Assembly: GCA_014860005.1 (NCBI GenBank) | Contig: JACZKP010000076.1 | Coordinates: 62,001 to 126,000 of the forward strand | Source of the DNA: Verrucomicrobiota bacterium | Lineage (GTDB): Bacteria; Verrucomicrobiota; Verrucomicrobiae; Limisphaerales; UBA11358 | Length of the DNA: 64,000 nt | Reading direction: 5' to 3' | Part shown: positions 28,316-36,098 of the stretch, piece after piece | Position numbering within the stretch: position 1 is the stretch's first letter | Layout of the letters: every line of letters starts with the position of its first letter | The notes under the pieces: generated by a model | The model's input: the letters and a program-made list of their open reading frames with translations, nothing else | Database searches by the model: none | What the model was told of the DNA's origin: nothing | Translations under genes and position numbers: made by a program

Positions 28316-29557
28316 TCAAACACCAACCGCGACCAGGGATTCGGAATCAACAAGGGTGGAGTTGCATAATCCATCCCTATAGCCAGCCTGCAATTGCGGC
28401 AGGGTTTTGTGGAAATAAATGTCGTTAATTTCTTTCAAGCGTGGAGCATTCGAGGCATGAACCTGAAGCCGGGCGAGATCGAAATCGAAGTCCCGGATGT
28501 TCCCGAGCGAATGCTTGCCGTAGAGCTTCGTGTTAACCGTATCCTCAGCTGCGATATAATTTCCTTCGGGCGTTATTCGAACTGACTTGAACGCCAGCAG
28601 AGGGAATGGAGAGAACCGAACCTGCAACCGCAGTCCGTTAGGCAAAAGGTGTTCGCAGTAAAATTCGCCGTGTTTGTCCACGGAGATGTCTTGGGGCACA
28701 AACCAATCCGACCGAAGGAACGCGAGCATTGCGGGCAGCGAAAGGAGATCAACTTCCACAAGAACTGTCAGAGGACGCTTGAGCGTGATAGTTCCGAGTG
28801 CTTGCAGGCTTGTGAGTATTGAGTCATAGTCCTCACTCCGCAGTTCGAGGGCAGGATCTGTATATGGCAACTGGTGGTAGAAACTGCACCCCACAGTTGA
28901 GACTCCAGCATCGTGCAGTTCGGCGACGGCCTGGGAGAGGCTTCGGAAGTTCCGCTGTTGCAGCGTCATGTTTACAAAAAGTCGCTCATGCAGATGTTCG
29001 GCAGCCCACTTCAAGTTTGGCAGCATCTGGTCGTAAGCGCTGGGACCGCGATTGAAATCATGATCGGCCCGAACACCATCTACACTTATGTCGAGGTAGT
29101 CGAGTCGCGAGGCAAGCACGGCATCTTGATGAAGATGAAGAAGCGTGCCATTGGTAATGGCGCCGATGCGCGTTGAAACTCCACGCCGATCGCGGGCAGC
29201 ACACAGCCAAGAGAGAAGTTCGCTACCGCGGCTTCCTAGGAAAATTTCCTTGCCGCTTAGGCAGATAAGATCGGGGGATCTGTCTAGTGCCGAGTTGAGC
29301 AACCGCTTGGATTCCTCCAGGGAAAGCGCTTCTCCAGTGAGTTTGTCCACCTGTAAGTAGCAGTGTTTGCAGGCGAGATTGCAGGCGTTATTGATCACGA
29401 ATGTGATGCCTTGGTGAACAACCGCCTTGCGGATCTCGGCTTCGATTGCTGCCCGGGATTCAAGTCCCGAGAGGGCACGGTGAAGAAAGAATAGCCGCTG
29501 ATCAACTATGAGCTTTCCTTCGATGCCCCCGCGAACTCCTGACAAGAATGATGGCAT
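28316..29557 (-). CDS. Radical SAM protein
   Basis: The 413-aa protein carries the [4Fe-4S]-binding CxxxCxxC as CNLACKHC (Cys59, 63, 66) directly after a strand (TFVINNA), then radical-SAM barrel features: LICLSGKEIF, IGAITNGT and LDYLDISVDG. The C-terminal part has few Cys, so a SPASM or twitch auxiliary-cluster domain is not obvious. Radical SAM enzymes cleave S-adenosylmethionine to start radical chemistry on peptides, cofactors or RNA. Its place between the ABC ATPase and the solute-binding protein (20 and 28 bp spacers) is unusual. It may modify the imported ligand or produce a modified peptide signal. No small precursor-peptide gene was identified next to it. Confidence 0.9.
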   Translation of the reverse strand: MPSFLSGVRGGIEGKLIVDQRLFFLHRALSGLESRAAIEAEIRKAVVHQGITFVINNACNLACKHCYLQVDKLTGEALSLEESKRLLNSALDRSPDLICLSGKEIFLGSRGSELLSWLCAARDRRGVSTRIGAITNGTLLHLHQDAVLASRLDYLDISVDGVRADHDFNRGPSAYDQMLPNLKWAAEHLHERLFVNMTLQQRNFRSLSQAVAELHDAGVSTVGCSFYHQLPYTDPALELRSEDYDSILTSLQALGTITLKRPLTVLVEVDLLSLPAMLAFLRSDWFVPQDISVDKHGEFYCEHLLPNGLRLQVRFSPFPLLAFKSVRITPEGNYIAAEDTVNTKLYGKHSLGNIRDFDFDLARLQVHASNAPRLKEINDIYFHKTLPQLQAGYRDGLCNSTLVDSESLVAVGV

Positions 29558-29577
29558 ATGTGTATTTGGTTTACTGG

Positions 29578-30423
29578 TTATGTTGCGGGTGCAAATTCAG
29601 CGGTGTTTGAGCCAAGCTTAAACTCTGGGACCGCAATTGACTGTAGGAGCTTTTGCGTATAGGGCGCTTGGGGGGATTCAAATACTGCGCGCGTCGCGCC
29701 ACGCTCTACAACTTTCCCTTGTTGCAAAACTACCACATGCCGGCATAGCCGGGCAGCAACTGCGAGATTGTGGGTGATGAAGAGCATCGTCATTTGAAAC
29801 TTCTCCAAGACCTCCGAAAGCAGTTCGACTATTTCTGCCTGAACAGTCATGTCCAGCGCGCTGGTTGGTTCGTCGGCGATAAGAAGCTTCGGACGACAAG
29901 CGAGGGCCATGGCAATCATAACGCGCTGACACATGCCGCCACTCAATTGGTGGGGAAAGCTTCTGAAGCAGCGTTCCGGATCTCGCAATTGAACGGCGTC
30001 GAACAGACGGAGAATTTCTGATTTGGCCTCGCCTCCGGTCAAGCCACGGTGCAACTTTAGAACCCACTCAACCTGCCTCCCGACTCTATAGACAGGGTTC
30101 AAGGACGCTTGGGGATCTTGGAAAATCATGGCTATTTCCTTGCCGCGAATGTTTCGCAATTTTGTCTCGGAGAGACCTAGCAACTCACAATCCCGCCAAG
30201 CGATGGAGCCGGACGCTACTCGTCCATTTCTAGGCAGAAGGCCCATTATTGAATGTGCAAGAACCGTCTTGCCGGAGCCAGATTCCCCGACCAACCCCAC
30301 AACTGCACCTTGGGCAATCGAAAGAGACACAGAGTCCAAGGCACGATGTTCCGTGGGCTTGCCCGCGTCGAAATCGACGGTCAAGCCCTCTACCCGAAGC
30401 AGGCCATTTGTGGATTCTATCAT
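29578..30423 (-). CDS. ABC transporter ATPase (DppD/OppD-like)
   Basis: The 281-aa protein begins at ATG 30423; a longer frame exists but would run into the palindrome at 30461-30477. Walker A GESGSGKT, Q-loop, signature LSGGMCQRV and Walker B LLIADEPTSALD are all intact. It resembles DppD/OppD but is shorter than the usual 320-330 residues, so the C-terminal oligopeptide extension seems reduced. No second ATPase (DppF/OppF) is encoded nearby, so a homodimer or a partner elsewhere must be assumed. It is the first gene of the minus-strand run that ends with the polymerase and AAA+ genes. Confidence 0.92.
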   Translation of the reverse strand: MIESTNGLLRVEGLTVDFDAGKPTEHRALDSVSLSIAQGAVVGLVGESGSGKTVLAHSIMGLLPRNGRVASGSIAWRDCELLGLSETKLRNIRGKEIAMIFQDPQASLNPVYRVGRQVEWVLKLHRGLTGGEAKSEILRLFDAVQLRDPERCFRSFPHQLSGGMCQRVMIAMALACRPKLLIADEPTSALDMTVQAEIVELLSEVLEKFQMTMLFITHNLAVAARLCRHVVVLQQGKVVERGATRAVFESPQAPYTQKLLQSIAVPEFKLGSNTAEFAPAT

Positions 30424-30460
30424 TATTCGTCCAGCATGATCATCCGAACACAAGGTTGGC

Positions 30461-30477
30461 GTGACGCAATGTGTCAC
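30461..30477. promoter_or_regulatory. Candidate operator palindrome upstream of the ABC/signalling operon
   Basis: GTGACGCAATGTGTCAC is a near-perfect 17-bp palindrome, with five matching bases in each arm plus further symmetric positions. It is 37-53 bp upstream of the ABC ATPase start, in the 196-bp gap after the phosphatase gene. A helix-turn-helix regulator could bind it. The rest of the gap (30478-30619) shows no convincing -35/-10 pair that I can defend. Confidence 0.35.
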
Positions 30478-30619
30478 GGCCAGTGTTGCCCTGACGAAAA
30501 TTAGTTAGGATTCTTTCCATCAATGACTTGCAGTGTATCCAAATGCCATTTCGACACAAGAAACGTTCTTGCACCAGTCCTACGGAAACCGACTCTGGGT
30601 TGAAGCCCATTGTGGTCTT

Positions 30620-31198
30620 TCATTTATCAATTTGGCCGCCCTCCGCAGGCAAAGCCTTAAAGCGGTTCTCAAAGAGCACTGGGTGATTCAGCATTTTGGT
30701 CACCAAGCTGCCAGCCTCAACTGTCGTCAAGAACTGCTCTAAACCGACCAGCAGGACGAGCGCGTTGGGACGGGATTTAGGCCGAATCTTGAGCAGCAAG
30801 GTAACCGCCTTTTCCACCAACGCTGGCTGAACATCCAATTGAGATCGGTGTGTCAGCAGCCCTCGAACGATTAGCGCCAAGGCCACGGCCGGACTGCGCG
30901 AGAGCCCCGCCAGACAATGAATCAAAACTGGTTCCCCAGGATGAGCATCAACGAACCGAAAGATATCGGCTAGATGTTCCCGGCGGGGTGGCGAGCCGGG
31001 GTCACTGGGATCAACAACTTCCCGGTCTTCAAATATCACTTCATGCACTAGCTTGGCGTGGCGGAGAGAAACAGGTCGCGGAACGGATGGCTCACGGATG
31101 GAAACCACGTTCCAGAACCCTGCATCCATTTTCAACGACCGCTCCAGTTCGGGAATCGAACTGACGGCGAGGTGACGGCCCAATTCTTTGATGTACAT
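30620..31198 (-). CDS. Dual-specificity protein phosphatase-like protein
   Basis: The 192-aa reading from ATG 31198 contains the Cys-dependent phosphatase loop HCLAGLSRS, that is HC(X5)R with nucleophile Cys95 and Arg101, preceded by strand VLIH and followed by the typical helix. This is the tyrosine/dual-specificity phosphatase family. The general-acid Asp probably lies in the segment around 59-67 (DREVVDPSD). The open frame continues upstream to 31348, overlapping the vWA gene, but that part looks noncoding. Lying 50 bp after the vWA gene and between the tubulin/vWA cluster and the ABC operon, it is a candidate to reverse phosphorylation by the kinase encoded at 10288-14259; that pairing is inference. 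Confidence 0.82.
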   Translation of the reverse strand: MYIKELGRHLAVSSIPELERSLKMDAGFWNVVSIREPSVPRPVSLRHAKLVHEVIFEDREVVDPSDPGSPPRREHLADIFRFVDAHPGEPVLIHCLAGLSRSPAVALALIVRGLLTHRSQLDVQPALVEKAVTLLLKIRPKSRPNALVLLVGLEQFLTTVEAGSLVTKMLNHPVLFENRFKALPAEGGQIDK

Positions 31199-31247
31199 TT
31201 TTAGCTGGGTCCATTTCGACCTGTTGACGGCCCTTGTGTCGGGCGCG

Positions 31248-32231
31248 TCAAGATGCCGAGCTCGGCGACCACTCGTAAGAACAGTCGCGATTGAACGAAG
31301 GACTGCTGGAACGTGGCAGGGGATGTTTGTCCCGGACTGATTGACCATTGTGCCTGCGATTGTTCTTTTCTGTCACCGGTTGGTTGCGGCCCAAGGGTGC
31401 ATTCAGAAACTCTTGAATCGAGGAAATCACCATCTCAATGCGGGTCGTGCCTTGGAACGCTTCCACCATGGTCTCGGAGCAATCCAGGAGGATCACGGCC
31501 CTGTTCCTGCCCCTCATTCCAAACGCTGGGATGAGTTTCTCAAAAGAATCGCGAATTGCCGCGGAGAGTTGCGCTTGCGTGTCGGCCCAATGAAAACCGC
31601 CGTAGCCAAGTCGCGATTTCGTGCTGATCCGAGGCCCTCCAATGCCGTCCCCGGGCCTGCTGCCAAAGCAGATCACGTGGATGCCTATACGCCTCGCCAC
31701 GGCTTGCTCTGCCAAATCCTGAAGGGATGCCTGTTGCGCGGACGAATCACCCGAAGTGATCAGAACGATGCTTTTGCGGCCTGTGTCGGGGTCATCCAGC
31801 ATCGCCAGAGCCTTGTCCAAGCCTGCGACGATGTTGCGTTCGGCGACCATCTTGGCCCGGCAAGGCAGGTCGGCAACGGCTGCTGCCAACTGCGGGGAAT
31901 CGTGGCGTGCCAGAATTTTGACGGTGAACGCTGTGTCATTAAAGCCTGTGATGCCGATCTGGAGGCGACCGTCACGGAGCAGTCGTGAATTCTGATGGTA
32001 GCAAGGTTCATCTCGATGCCAGCGGTGGCTCTGCCCATTCCCGTTCCGGCGTGAGTCGGGGAGTGGAGCTGCCGATGTTCGCGCCACCCTGTTGCTTTGG
32101 TTCGCTGCTTCGCCAGCCCTCGCATTTCGGGTCGGGCCTGGCTCGGTTGAGTGCGTCCTGTCACCGCTGCACGGGGAGGTTCGCTGATTTGTGAATAGTT
32201 GCGTGATTCCTTGGATGATTCGATTGAGCAT
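31248..32231 (-). CDS. vWA-domain protein with halves in permuted order (possibly decayed)
   Basis: The 327-aa frame contains vWA signatures in an unexpected order. Residues about 85-235 match the middle and end of a vWA domain (QIGITGFND, SIVLITSGDSS, GIHVICFGS, then the last helix). Residues 244-280 match its beginning: AVILLDCSETM, with metal-site Asp250-x-Ser-x-Thr, and the first helix. The first 80 residues are low in hydrophobics and contain no MIDAS motif in any of the three frames, and the last 45 are unlike vWA sequence. Either the domain is circularly permuted or this is the remnant of a tandem-vWA gene truncated at both ends. The start is uncertain; a conserved upstream motif is centred about 90 bp before ATG 32231. 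Confidence 0.6.
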   Translation of the reverse strand: MLNRIIQGITQLFTNQRTSPCSGDRTHSTEPGPTRNARAGEAANQSNRVARTSAAPLPDSRRNGNGQSHRWHRDEPCYHQNSRLLRDGRLQIGITGFNDTAFTVKILARHDSPQLAAAVADLPCRAKMVAERNIVAGLDKALAMLDDPDTGRKSIVLITSGDSSAQQASLQDLAEQAVARRIGIHVICFGSRPGDGIGGPRISTKSRLGYGGFHWADTQAQLSAAIRDSFEKLIPAFGMRGRNRAVILLDCSETMVEAFQGTTRIEMVISSIQEFLNAPLGRNQPVTEKNNRRHNGQSVRDKHPLPRSSSPSFNRDCSYEWSPSSAS

Positions 32232-32314
32232 ACGTTCCTTTTGGTTGCGCGTTTGCCGTGTTGGTTTCTACTGGGCAGTGCCACGGCAAACGCTTTCTTC
32301 GGCCTGCCGGATGA

Positions 32315-32330
32315 TATTGAAACCCACAAA
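32315..32330 (-). promoter_or_regulatory. Conserved upstream motif, copy 2 (before the permuted vWA gene)
   Basis: The minus strand reads TTTGTGGGTTTCAATA, identical over 16 bases to the copy at 49017. It lies 83 nt upstream of the vWA reading start, within the 223-bp gap after the interrupted TraG-like gene. Nothing else is recognisable in that gap (32232-32454). Confidence 0.6.
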
Positions 32331-32454
32331 CGGGGAAGGGGCACTATTGCGAGTGCTTTCGGGTTACGATTCCTCCGTCTATGGAGCAAAAAAGGTCGTT
32401 CTTAACCCACCCGAGACGTAAGTGGCCGAGGGCAGCAGAGGAGTCCGGCGGTTC

Positions 32455-33194
32455 TCATCTGCCAGAAAGACCGCCGAGGATCTCCGTTACGGTGGCCTTG
32501 CCGCGGGAATTCGGATCTTTTTTGCCTTTGTGCACCGTCTGCCTCTCCAATATCTGGGCTTCCACCTCGGCCACCGGTTTTGTGTAGTGATTCTCTCGCA
32601 ACTGCCACACCTCCGGTTTGGCTCGCATGTAACCGCCGTCTGCATTGGGTGCAAGCGTCCTGAATACGAACGGTCGGGTGGGGCCTTGCGGCGTCATAAG
32701 TCGTCCGAGCGCATGAAAATTGGGAAGGCCTTGAAGATCCAAGCTGCCAAACTCGGGTTCCGTGTAGGGCAACAGCTTTTCCGCATCCCCGGGTCCCACC
32801 CTGAAGGTGACCAGATTTGCGATGTTTCCGAGCACGGCATCCAGGATGTTCTGGCGCCCAAAGTTAGCTTTGAGTTGACTGAGGTTCTGATTGGCGAGCG
32901 TCAGGTAAAGCCCATACTTGCGCGCTTCTGATAGCATGTGGGCGACAGAGTCATTGGTGAAATTCTGGAACTCATCGACATAAAGGTGAAAACTACTGCG
33001 CCGATCCGCCTTAACCTGTGCCCGTCCCATCGCAGCGACGAAAATCTTCGAGAGGATGAAAGAACCGAGCAACTCGGTGTCCAATTCGCCGAGCACACCC
33101 TTGGACAGTTTGATCAACAGGATTTGACGGTTATCGAGCACCCGCCGAAAATCAATGGTGCTCTTCGCCTGGCCGACAATCGGCCTGATCAGTG
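32455..33194 (-). pseudogene. TraG/VirD4-like ATPase, 3' part (split by IS21-family element)
   Basis: This piece encodes the C-terminal 246 residues of the ATPase whose 5' part is at 36093-37959. It resumes with ALIRPIVGQ and carries the Walker B region SSFHLYVDEFQNF and later ATPase elements (LTLANQNLSQL, FRVGPGDAEKL), as in TraG/TraD/VirD4-type coupling ATPases. The open frame extends into the insertion element up to 33330, but those residues are element sequence. Removing the element and one copy of the 6-bp target duplication joins the two parts in frame (FTSN then ALIRPIV), giving 868 residues. No other damage is visible, so the insertion is probably recent. Confidence 0.88.
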
Positions 33195-33200
33195 CGTTAC
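33195..33200. repeat. Target-site duplication, left copy
   Basis: CGTTAC immediately precedes the element's TGCGGATTCC end and is repeated at 36093-36098 directly after the other end. A 6-bp duplication is within the range reported for the IS21 family (4-8 bp). Confidence 0.9.
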
Positions 33201-33270
33201 TGCGGATTCCGATGAAAGCGGACAGCTGTTCCAATCCATATCGGACAGGTATTCCGATTGATATCGGACA
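33201..33270. repeat. IS21 left-end iterated binding sites (three)
   Basis: Three copies of a unit of the form TTCC(G/A)AT...CGGACA end at 33224, 33247 and 33270, a strict 23-bp period. They are inverted relative to the five units at the right end. Multiple terminal repeats are a known feature of IS21 elements and are thought to bind IstA. Confidence 0.8.
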
Positions 33271-33411
33271 GCAGTCGGAGCGAAGCGACGCTCGGGGTTG
33301 ATTCATAAAAGAGTGTCCGATCACAGTCAAGTGTCAGCGTTGATTCAGGGGCAAGTTTCGGAGCCCCCGGAGGGCGACGCTTCCCGTGGACCTGAGGTAT
33401 GACCGCGCCGT

Positions 33412-33513
33412 CTATTCGGGCGGGCGGGCGAGCAGTGGCGACGAGCTGGCGAGCTACAGCTCGCGTCGCCACTGGTCGCCACGCGTAACGGACTCGCCCC
33501 GCCCGCCCGAATA
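33412..33513. repeat. Long inverted repeat downstream of istB
   Basis: Outer arms CTATTCGGGCGGGC and GCCCGCCCGAATAG enclose inner arms GCAGTGGCGACGAGCTGGCG...GCTCGCGTCGCCACTG, with a second GTCGCC copy. Transcribed after istB this would fold into a large GC-rich hairpin, plausible as a terminator or as protection against read-through transcription. There is no T-run directly after it. Confidence 0.55.
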
Positions 33514-33535
33514 GGCGCGCCGATGGGGTGGTGGT

Positions 33536-34297
33536 TCATTGCTCCGGAGGCTCCGGTTGTGCGGCCACCGGGCCGCCGGGTTTGCGGAGGGACTCGCCTT
33601 TGAGTTCGAGCCGATAAGCGTTATGCACCAATCGGTCCAGGATGGCATCGGCCACGGTGGCATCGGCGATGATCTCGTGCCACTGGCTGACGAGGAACTG
33701 GCTGGTGATGAGGGTGGCGGCCTGACCTTGGCGGTCGTCGAGGATTTCCAGCAGGTCGCGGTATTGTTTGCCGACGACGCTGGCGATGCCCAGATCATCG
33801 ATGATCAGCAGGGACACACGCGCCAGTTTCTTGAGCAGTGGCAGGAGGCTGCCATCGGCTTGGGCGGTTTGCAGGGCGCGAAAGAGTTTGGGGGCGTAGT
33901 AGTAGAGGGTGCGGTGGCCGTCCCGGCAGGCTTGCTGGCCCAAGGCGCAGGCGAGAAAAGTTTTGCCCGAACCCGTGGGCCCGGTGATCAGGCAATGACG
34001 GTGTTCGGCCACCCACGGCGTCGCGCGCAACTGTTCGATCTGCGCCCGCTTGAGGCCGCGGGGATGCCGGTAGTTGATGTCTTCCAGGCTGGCGGCGATT
34101 TTGAGTTGGGCGCTGTTGAGCCGGGTGGCGAGGGCCCGATTTTCTTTCCACAGCCATTGGCGTTCGGTGAGCAGGCCGAGCCGGGTTTCAAAATCCAACT
34201 GGGTGATGTCCGGCTGGCGGCGTTGTTCTTCCAAGGCCTGCGCCATGCCTTCCAGGCGGAGGGCGTGGAGTTTATCGAGGGTTTGCGTCGGTAACAT
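33536..34297 (-). CDS. istB: IS21-family helper ATPase IstB
   Basis: The 253-aa protein is read from ATG 34297, 10 bp after the istA stop. It has the AAA+ motifs of IstB/DnaC-like ATPases: Walker A GPTGSGKT, Walker B LLIIDDLG, the helper-specific N-terminal helix (LDKLHALRLEGMAQAL) and the arginine-rich sensor region LDRLVHNAYRLEL. IstB assembles on DNA and stimulates IstA to select the target site. Length matches the family (about 250). The open frame continues upstream into istA, but that part is antisense-like noise. Confidence 0.95.
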   Translation of the reverse strand: MLPTQTLDKLHALRLEGMAQALEEQRRQPDITQLDFETRLGLLTERQWLWKENRALATRLNSAQLKIAASLEDINYRHPRGLKRAQIEQLRATPWVAEHRHCLITGPTGSGKTFLACALGQQACRDGHRTLYYYAPKLFRALQTAQADGSLLPLLKKLARVSLLIIDDLGIASVVGKQYRDLLEILDDRQGQAATLITSQFLVSQWHEIIADATVADAILDRLVHNAYRLELKGESLRKPGGPVAAQPEPPEQ

Positions 34298-34307
34298 AAA
34301 GCGTGAG

Positions 34308-35852
34308 TCAGTGGTAATAGTGGTGGCCGCGGAGGTTGGGATGGACGGGACTGGGCAGGGCCAACTCCGGTTCCCGCGCCTGTGCTTCCAGATGATTTTC
34401 CAGGATGGATTTGATGCTGACGTAGGTGCAGGTGCCGAAGTGCAGCGCCCGTTCACAAGCGGCCTCCAATCGTTCCGCGCTGGTGGCCTTGCCCAGCCGC
34501 ATAATGCCGAGGCAGGAGCGGTAGCCCTGTTCGGGATGGGGGCGGCTGGCGAGGATCTGCGCGACGACCTGGGCACAAAAGGGCCCGGTCTTTTGCGCCC
34601 ACTCCACCAGCCGCCCGGGCGTCCATTGCAGATAGCGTTGATGGGCCTTGGGCCGATGTTCCTCCACGGTGGTAAACTTCCCGCGTTGGTGACTGCGGAC
34701 GTGTGCGGCCACGCGTTTGCCGCGTTGAAACAACTCGACGGTGTGCTCGGTCAGGCGCACGTCGAGCCGTTGATGGATCAGGGGATGGGGCACGCTGTAG
34801 TAGTGATGATCGACCACCACATGGTAGTCGATGTTGGCCGTCGCCACGGACCACGTGGCCAGTTCAAACGGCTGGGCCGGCAAGGGCAGCAATAAGCTTT
34901 TTTCCTGCGCTTCAAACCATTGGTCGCGCGAGCCGTCGAGTTTTTGAAACGGTTGGGCATTGAGCTGGGTCAGCAGCGGCAGCATGGCCTGGTTCAACGC
35001 AGCGACACTGAAGAAGCGTTGATGGCGCAAGACCGCCAGGATCTGGCGCTCCACAATCTGGACGCCCGTTTCCACTTTCGCTTTGTCGCGAGGTTTTTTT
35101 ATTCGCGCCGGCAGGATCACGGTGCCGTAATGCTCGGCCAGTTCCTGGTACGTGCGATGCATTTGGGGTTCGTATCGGCACGGCCGCACGACCGCCGTCC
35201 TGGTGTTGTCGGGCACCGTGGCTTTGGTAACCCCACCAAAAAAATTAAAAGCCTGGACGTGGCCGGTGATCCAGGACGCCAACTGCTCGTTCGGAAACGC
35301 CGCCACAAAGGTCTTGTTGCTCGCGCCGAGCACGGCCACGAACACATGTGCAGTGGTAATCGCACCGCTGGCCGAATCGTGAAGCGGTACCGTTTGCCCG
35401 GCCCAGTCCACAAACAACTTCTCGCCGGGCCCATGCACCTGCCGCAACACCGGATCGAGTTTGGCCGCCCATTCCCGATACAACTCGCAGAAGCGGCTGT
35501 AGGCATAACCCGTCGGCTCCGTCTGCCGATACTCCTGCCAGAGCAACTGCAGCGTCACCCCCTTGCGGCGGAGTTCTTCCCGCAGGTGCGGCCAGTTCGG
35601 CACCGCTTTAGGAGTCGGGCTGGTCACGGGGACCGTCGCTCCGCCCAGCAGCTTGGCCTGGAGTTGCTCCTCGCTGAGTTCCGTGGGCAACGGCCAACCC
35701 AGCCCCGCGGCGGTCGCGCGTTGCAGATAATCGCCCACGGTACTGGCGGGCAGGCCGCAACTGCGGGCCACCTCCCGCACCGAAAGCCCGTGCTGATGTT
35801 TGAGGCGGAGAATGTCTTTGATCGGACGCATGGATAATAGTGTTCGTGCCAT
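34308..35852 (-). CDS. istA: IS21-family transposase IstA
   Basis: The 514-aa protein is read from ATG 35852. It begins with an N-terminal helix-turn-helix (IKDILRLKHQHGLSVREVARSCGL), followed by a DDE integrase core: FVDWAGQTVPL carries the first Asp, TVPDNTRTAV the second, and the downstream KVETGVQIVERQI the Glu. A C-terminal Mu-transposase-like region follows. It catalyses cut and strand transfer of the element together with IstB. Sequence upstream of 35852 in the same frame belongs to the element end and has no coding character. Confidence 0.95.
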   Translation of the reverse strand: MARTLLSMRPIKDILRLKHQHGLSVREVARSCGLPASTVGDYLQRATAAGLGWPLPTELSEEQLQAKLLGGATVPVTSPTPKAVPNWPHLREELRRKGVTLQLLWQEYRQTEPTGYAYSRFCELYREWAAKLDPVLRQVHGPGEKLFVDWAGQTVPLHDSASGAITTAHVFVAVLGASNKTFVAAFPNEQLASWITGHVQAFNFFGGVTKATVPDNTRTAVVRPCRYEPQMHRTYQELAEHYGTVILPARIKKPRDKAKVETGVQIVERQILAVLRHQRFFSVAALNQAMLPLLTQLNAQPFQKLDGSRDQWFEAQEKSLLLPLPAQPFELATWSVATANIDYHVVVDHHYYSVPHPLIHQRLDVRLTEHTVELFQRGKRVAAHVRSHQRGKFTTVEEHRPKAHQRYLQWTPGRLVEWAQKTGPFCAQVVAQILASRPHPEQGYRSCLGIMRLGKATSAERLEAACERALHFGTCTYVSIKSILENHLEAQAREPELALPSPVHPNLRGHHYYH

Positions 35853-35974
35853 TGTGATTACCGGGGCGTTGGTTTGATTTTGCCCCGGCCATCTTACTGG
35901 CAGTTGCTCCAGCGTCGCTCCCCTCCTCGCTCCTTCCCATCCATACCGGACACCGTTACGACCGTCCGGAAAAC

Positions 35975-36092
35975 TGTCCGATCTCAAATCGGAATCCCTG
36001 TCCGATCTCAATCGGAACAGGTGTCCGATCTGAATCGTAATGCCTGTCCGACTTGAATCGTAACGGGTGTCCGATTTGCGTCGGAATACGCA
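35975..36092. repeat. IS21 right-end iterated binding sites (five)
   Basis: Five tandem units beginning TGTCCGA start at 35975, 35999, 36022, 36045 and 36068 (period 24, then 23). Each has the form TGTCCGA-N4-AATCG-N-AA with small variations. The last unit runs into the terminal inverted repeat. They probably bind the transposase. Confidence 0.85.
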
Positions 36093-36098
36093 CGTTAC
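36093..36098. repeat. Target-site duplication, right copy
   Basis: CGTTAC directly follows the element end ...GGAATACGCA and matches 33195-33200. Confidence 0.9.

Larger units (their letters stand above)
33201..36092 (-). mobile_element. IS21-family insertion sequence, complete, 2892 bp
   Basis: The element is bounded by inverted ends TGCGGATTCCGATG (33201) and, on the opposite strand, TGCGTATTCCGACG (from 36092 inward), and flanked by the 6-bp duplication CGTTAC. It encodes an IstA transposase and an IstB helper ATPase in the usual order on the minus strand. Iterated sites sit inside both ends. Both genes look intact, so it may be active. It interrupts the TraG-like ATPase after codon 622. 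The 335 bp without a gene at its left end (33201-33535) hold three iterated sites and a long inverted repeat. Confidence 0.96.

Noticed and set aside
30402..30427. A plus-strand sequence CATTTGTGGATTCTATCAT resembling the four-copy motif
   Set aside because: It is inside the ABC ATPase coding sequence, points away from any plus-strand gene and matches poorly after the first 11 bases.
31341..31988. A 215-codon plus-strand open frame opposite the vWA gene
   Set aside because: The minus strand shows vWA strands and a MIDAS motif; the plus reading shows nothing.
33539..35837. Long plus-strand open frames across the insertion element
   Set aside because: They are antisense to istA and istB, which have complete catalytic motifs.
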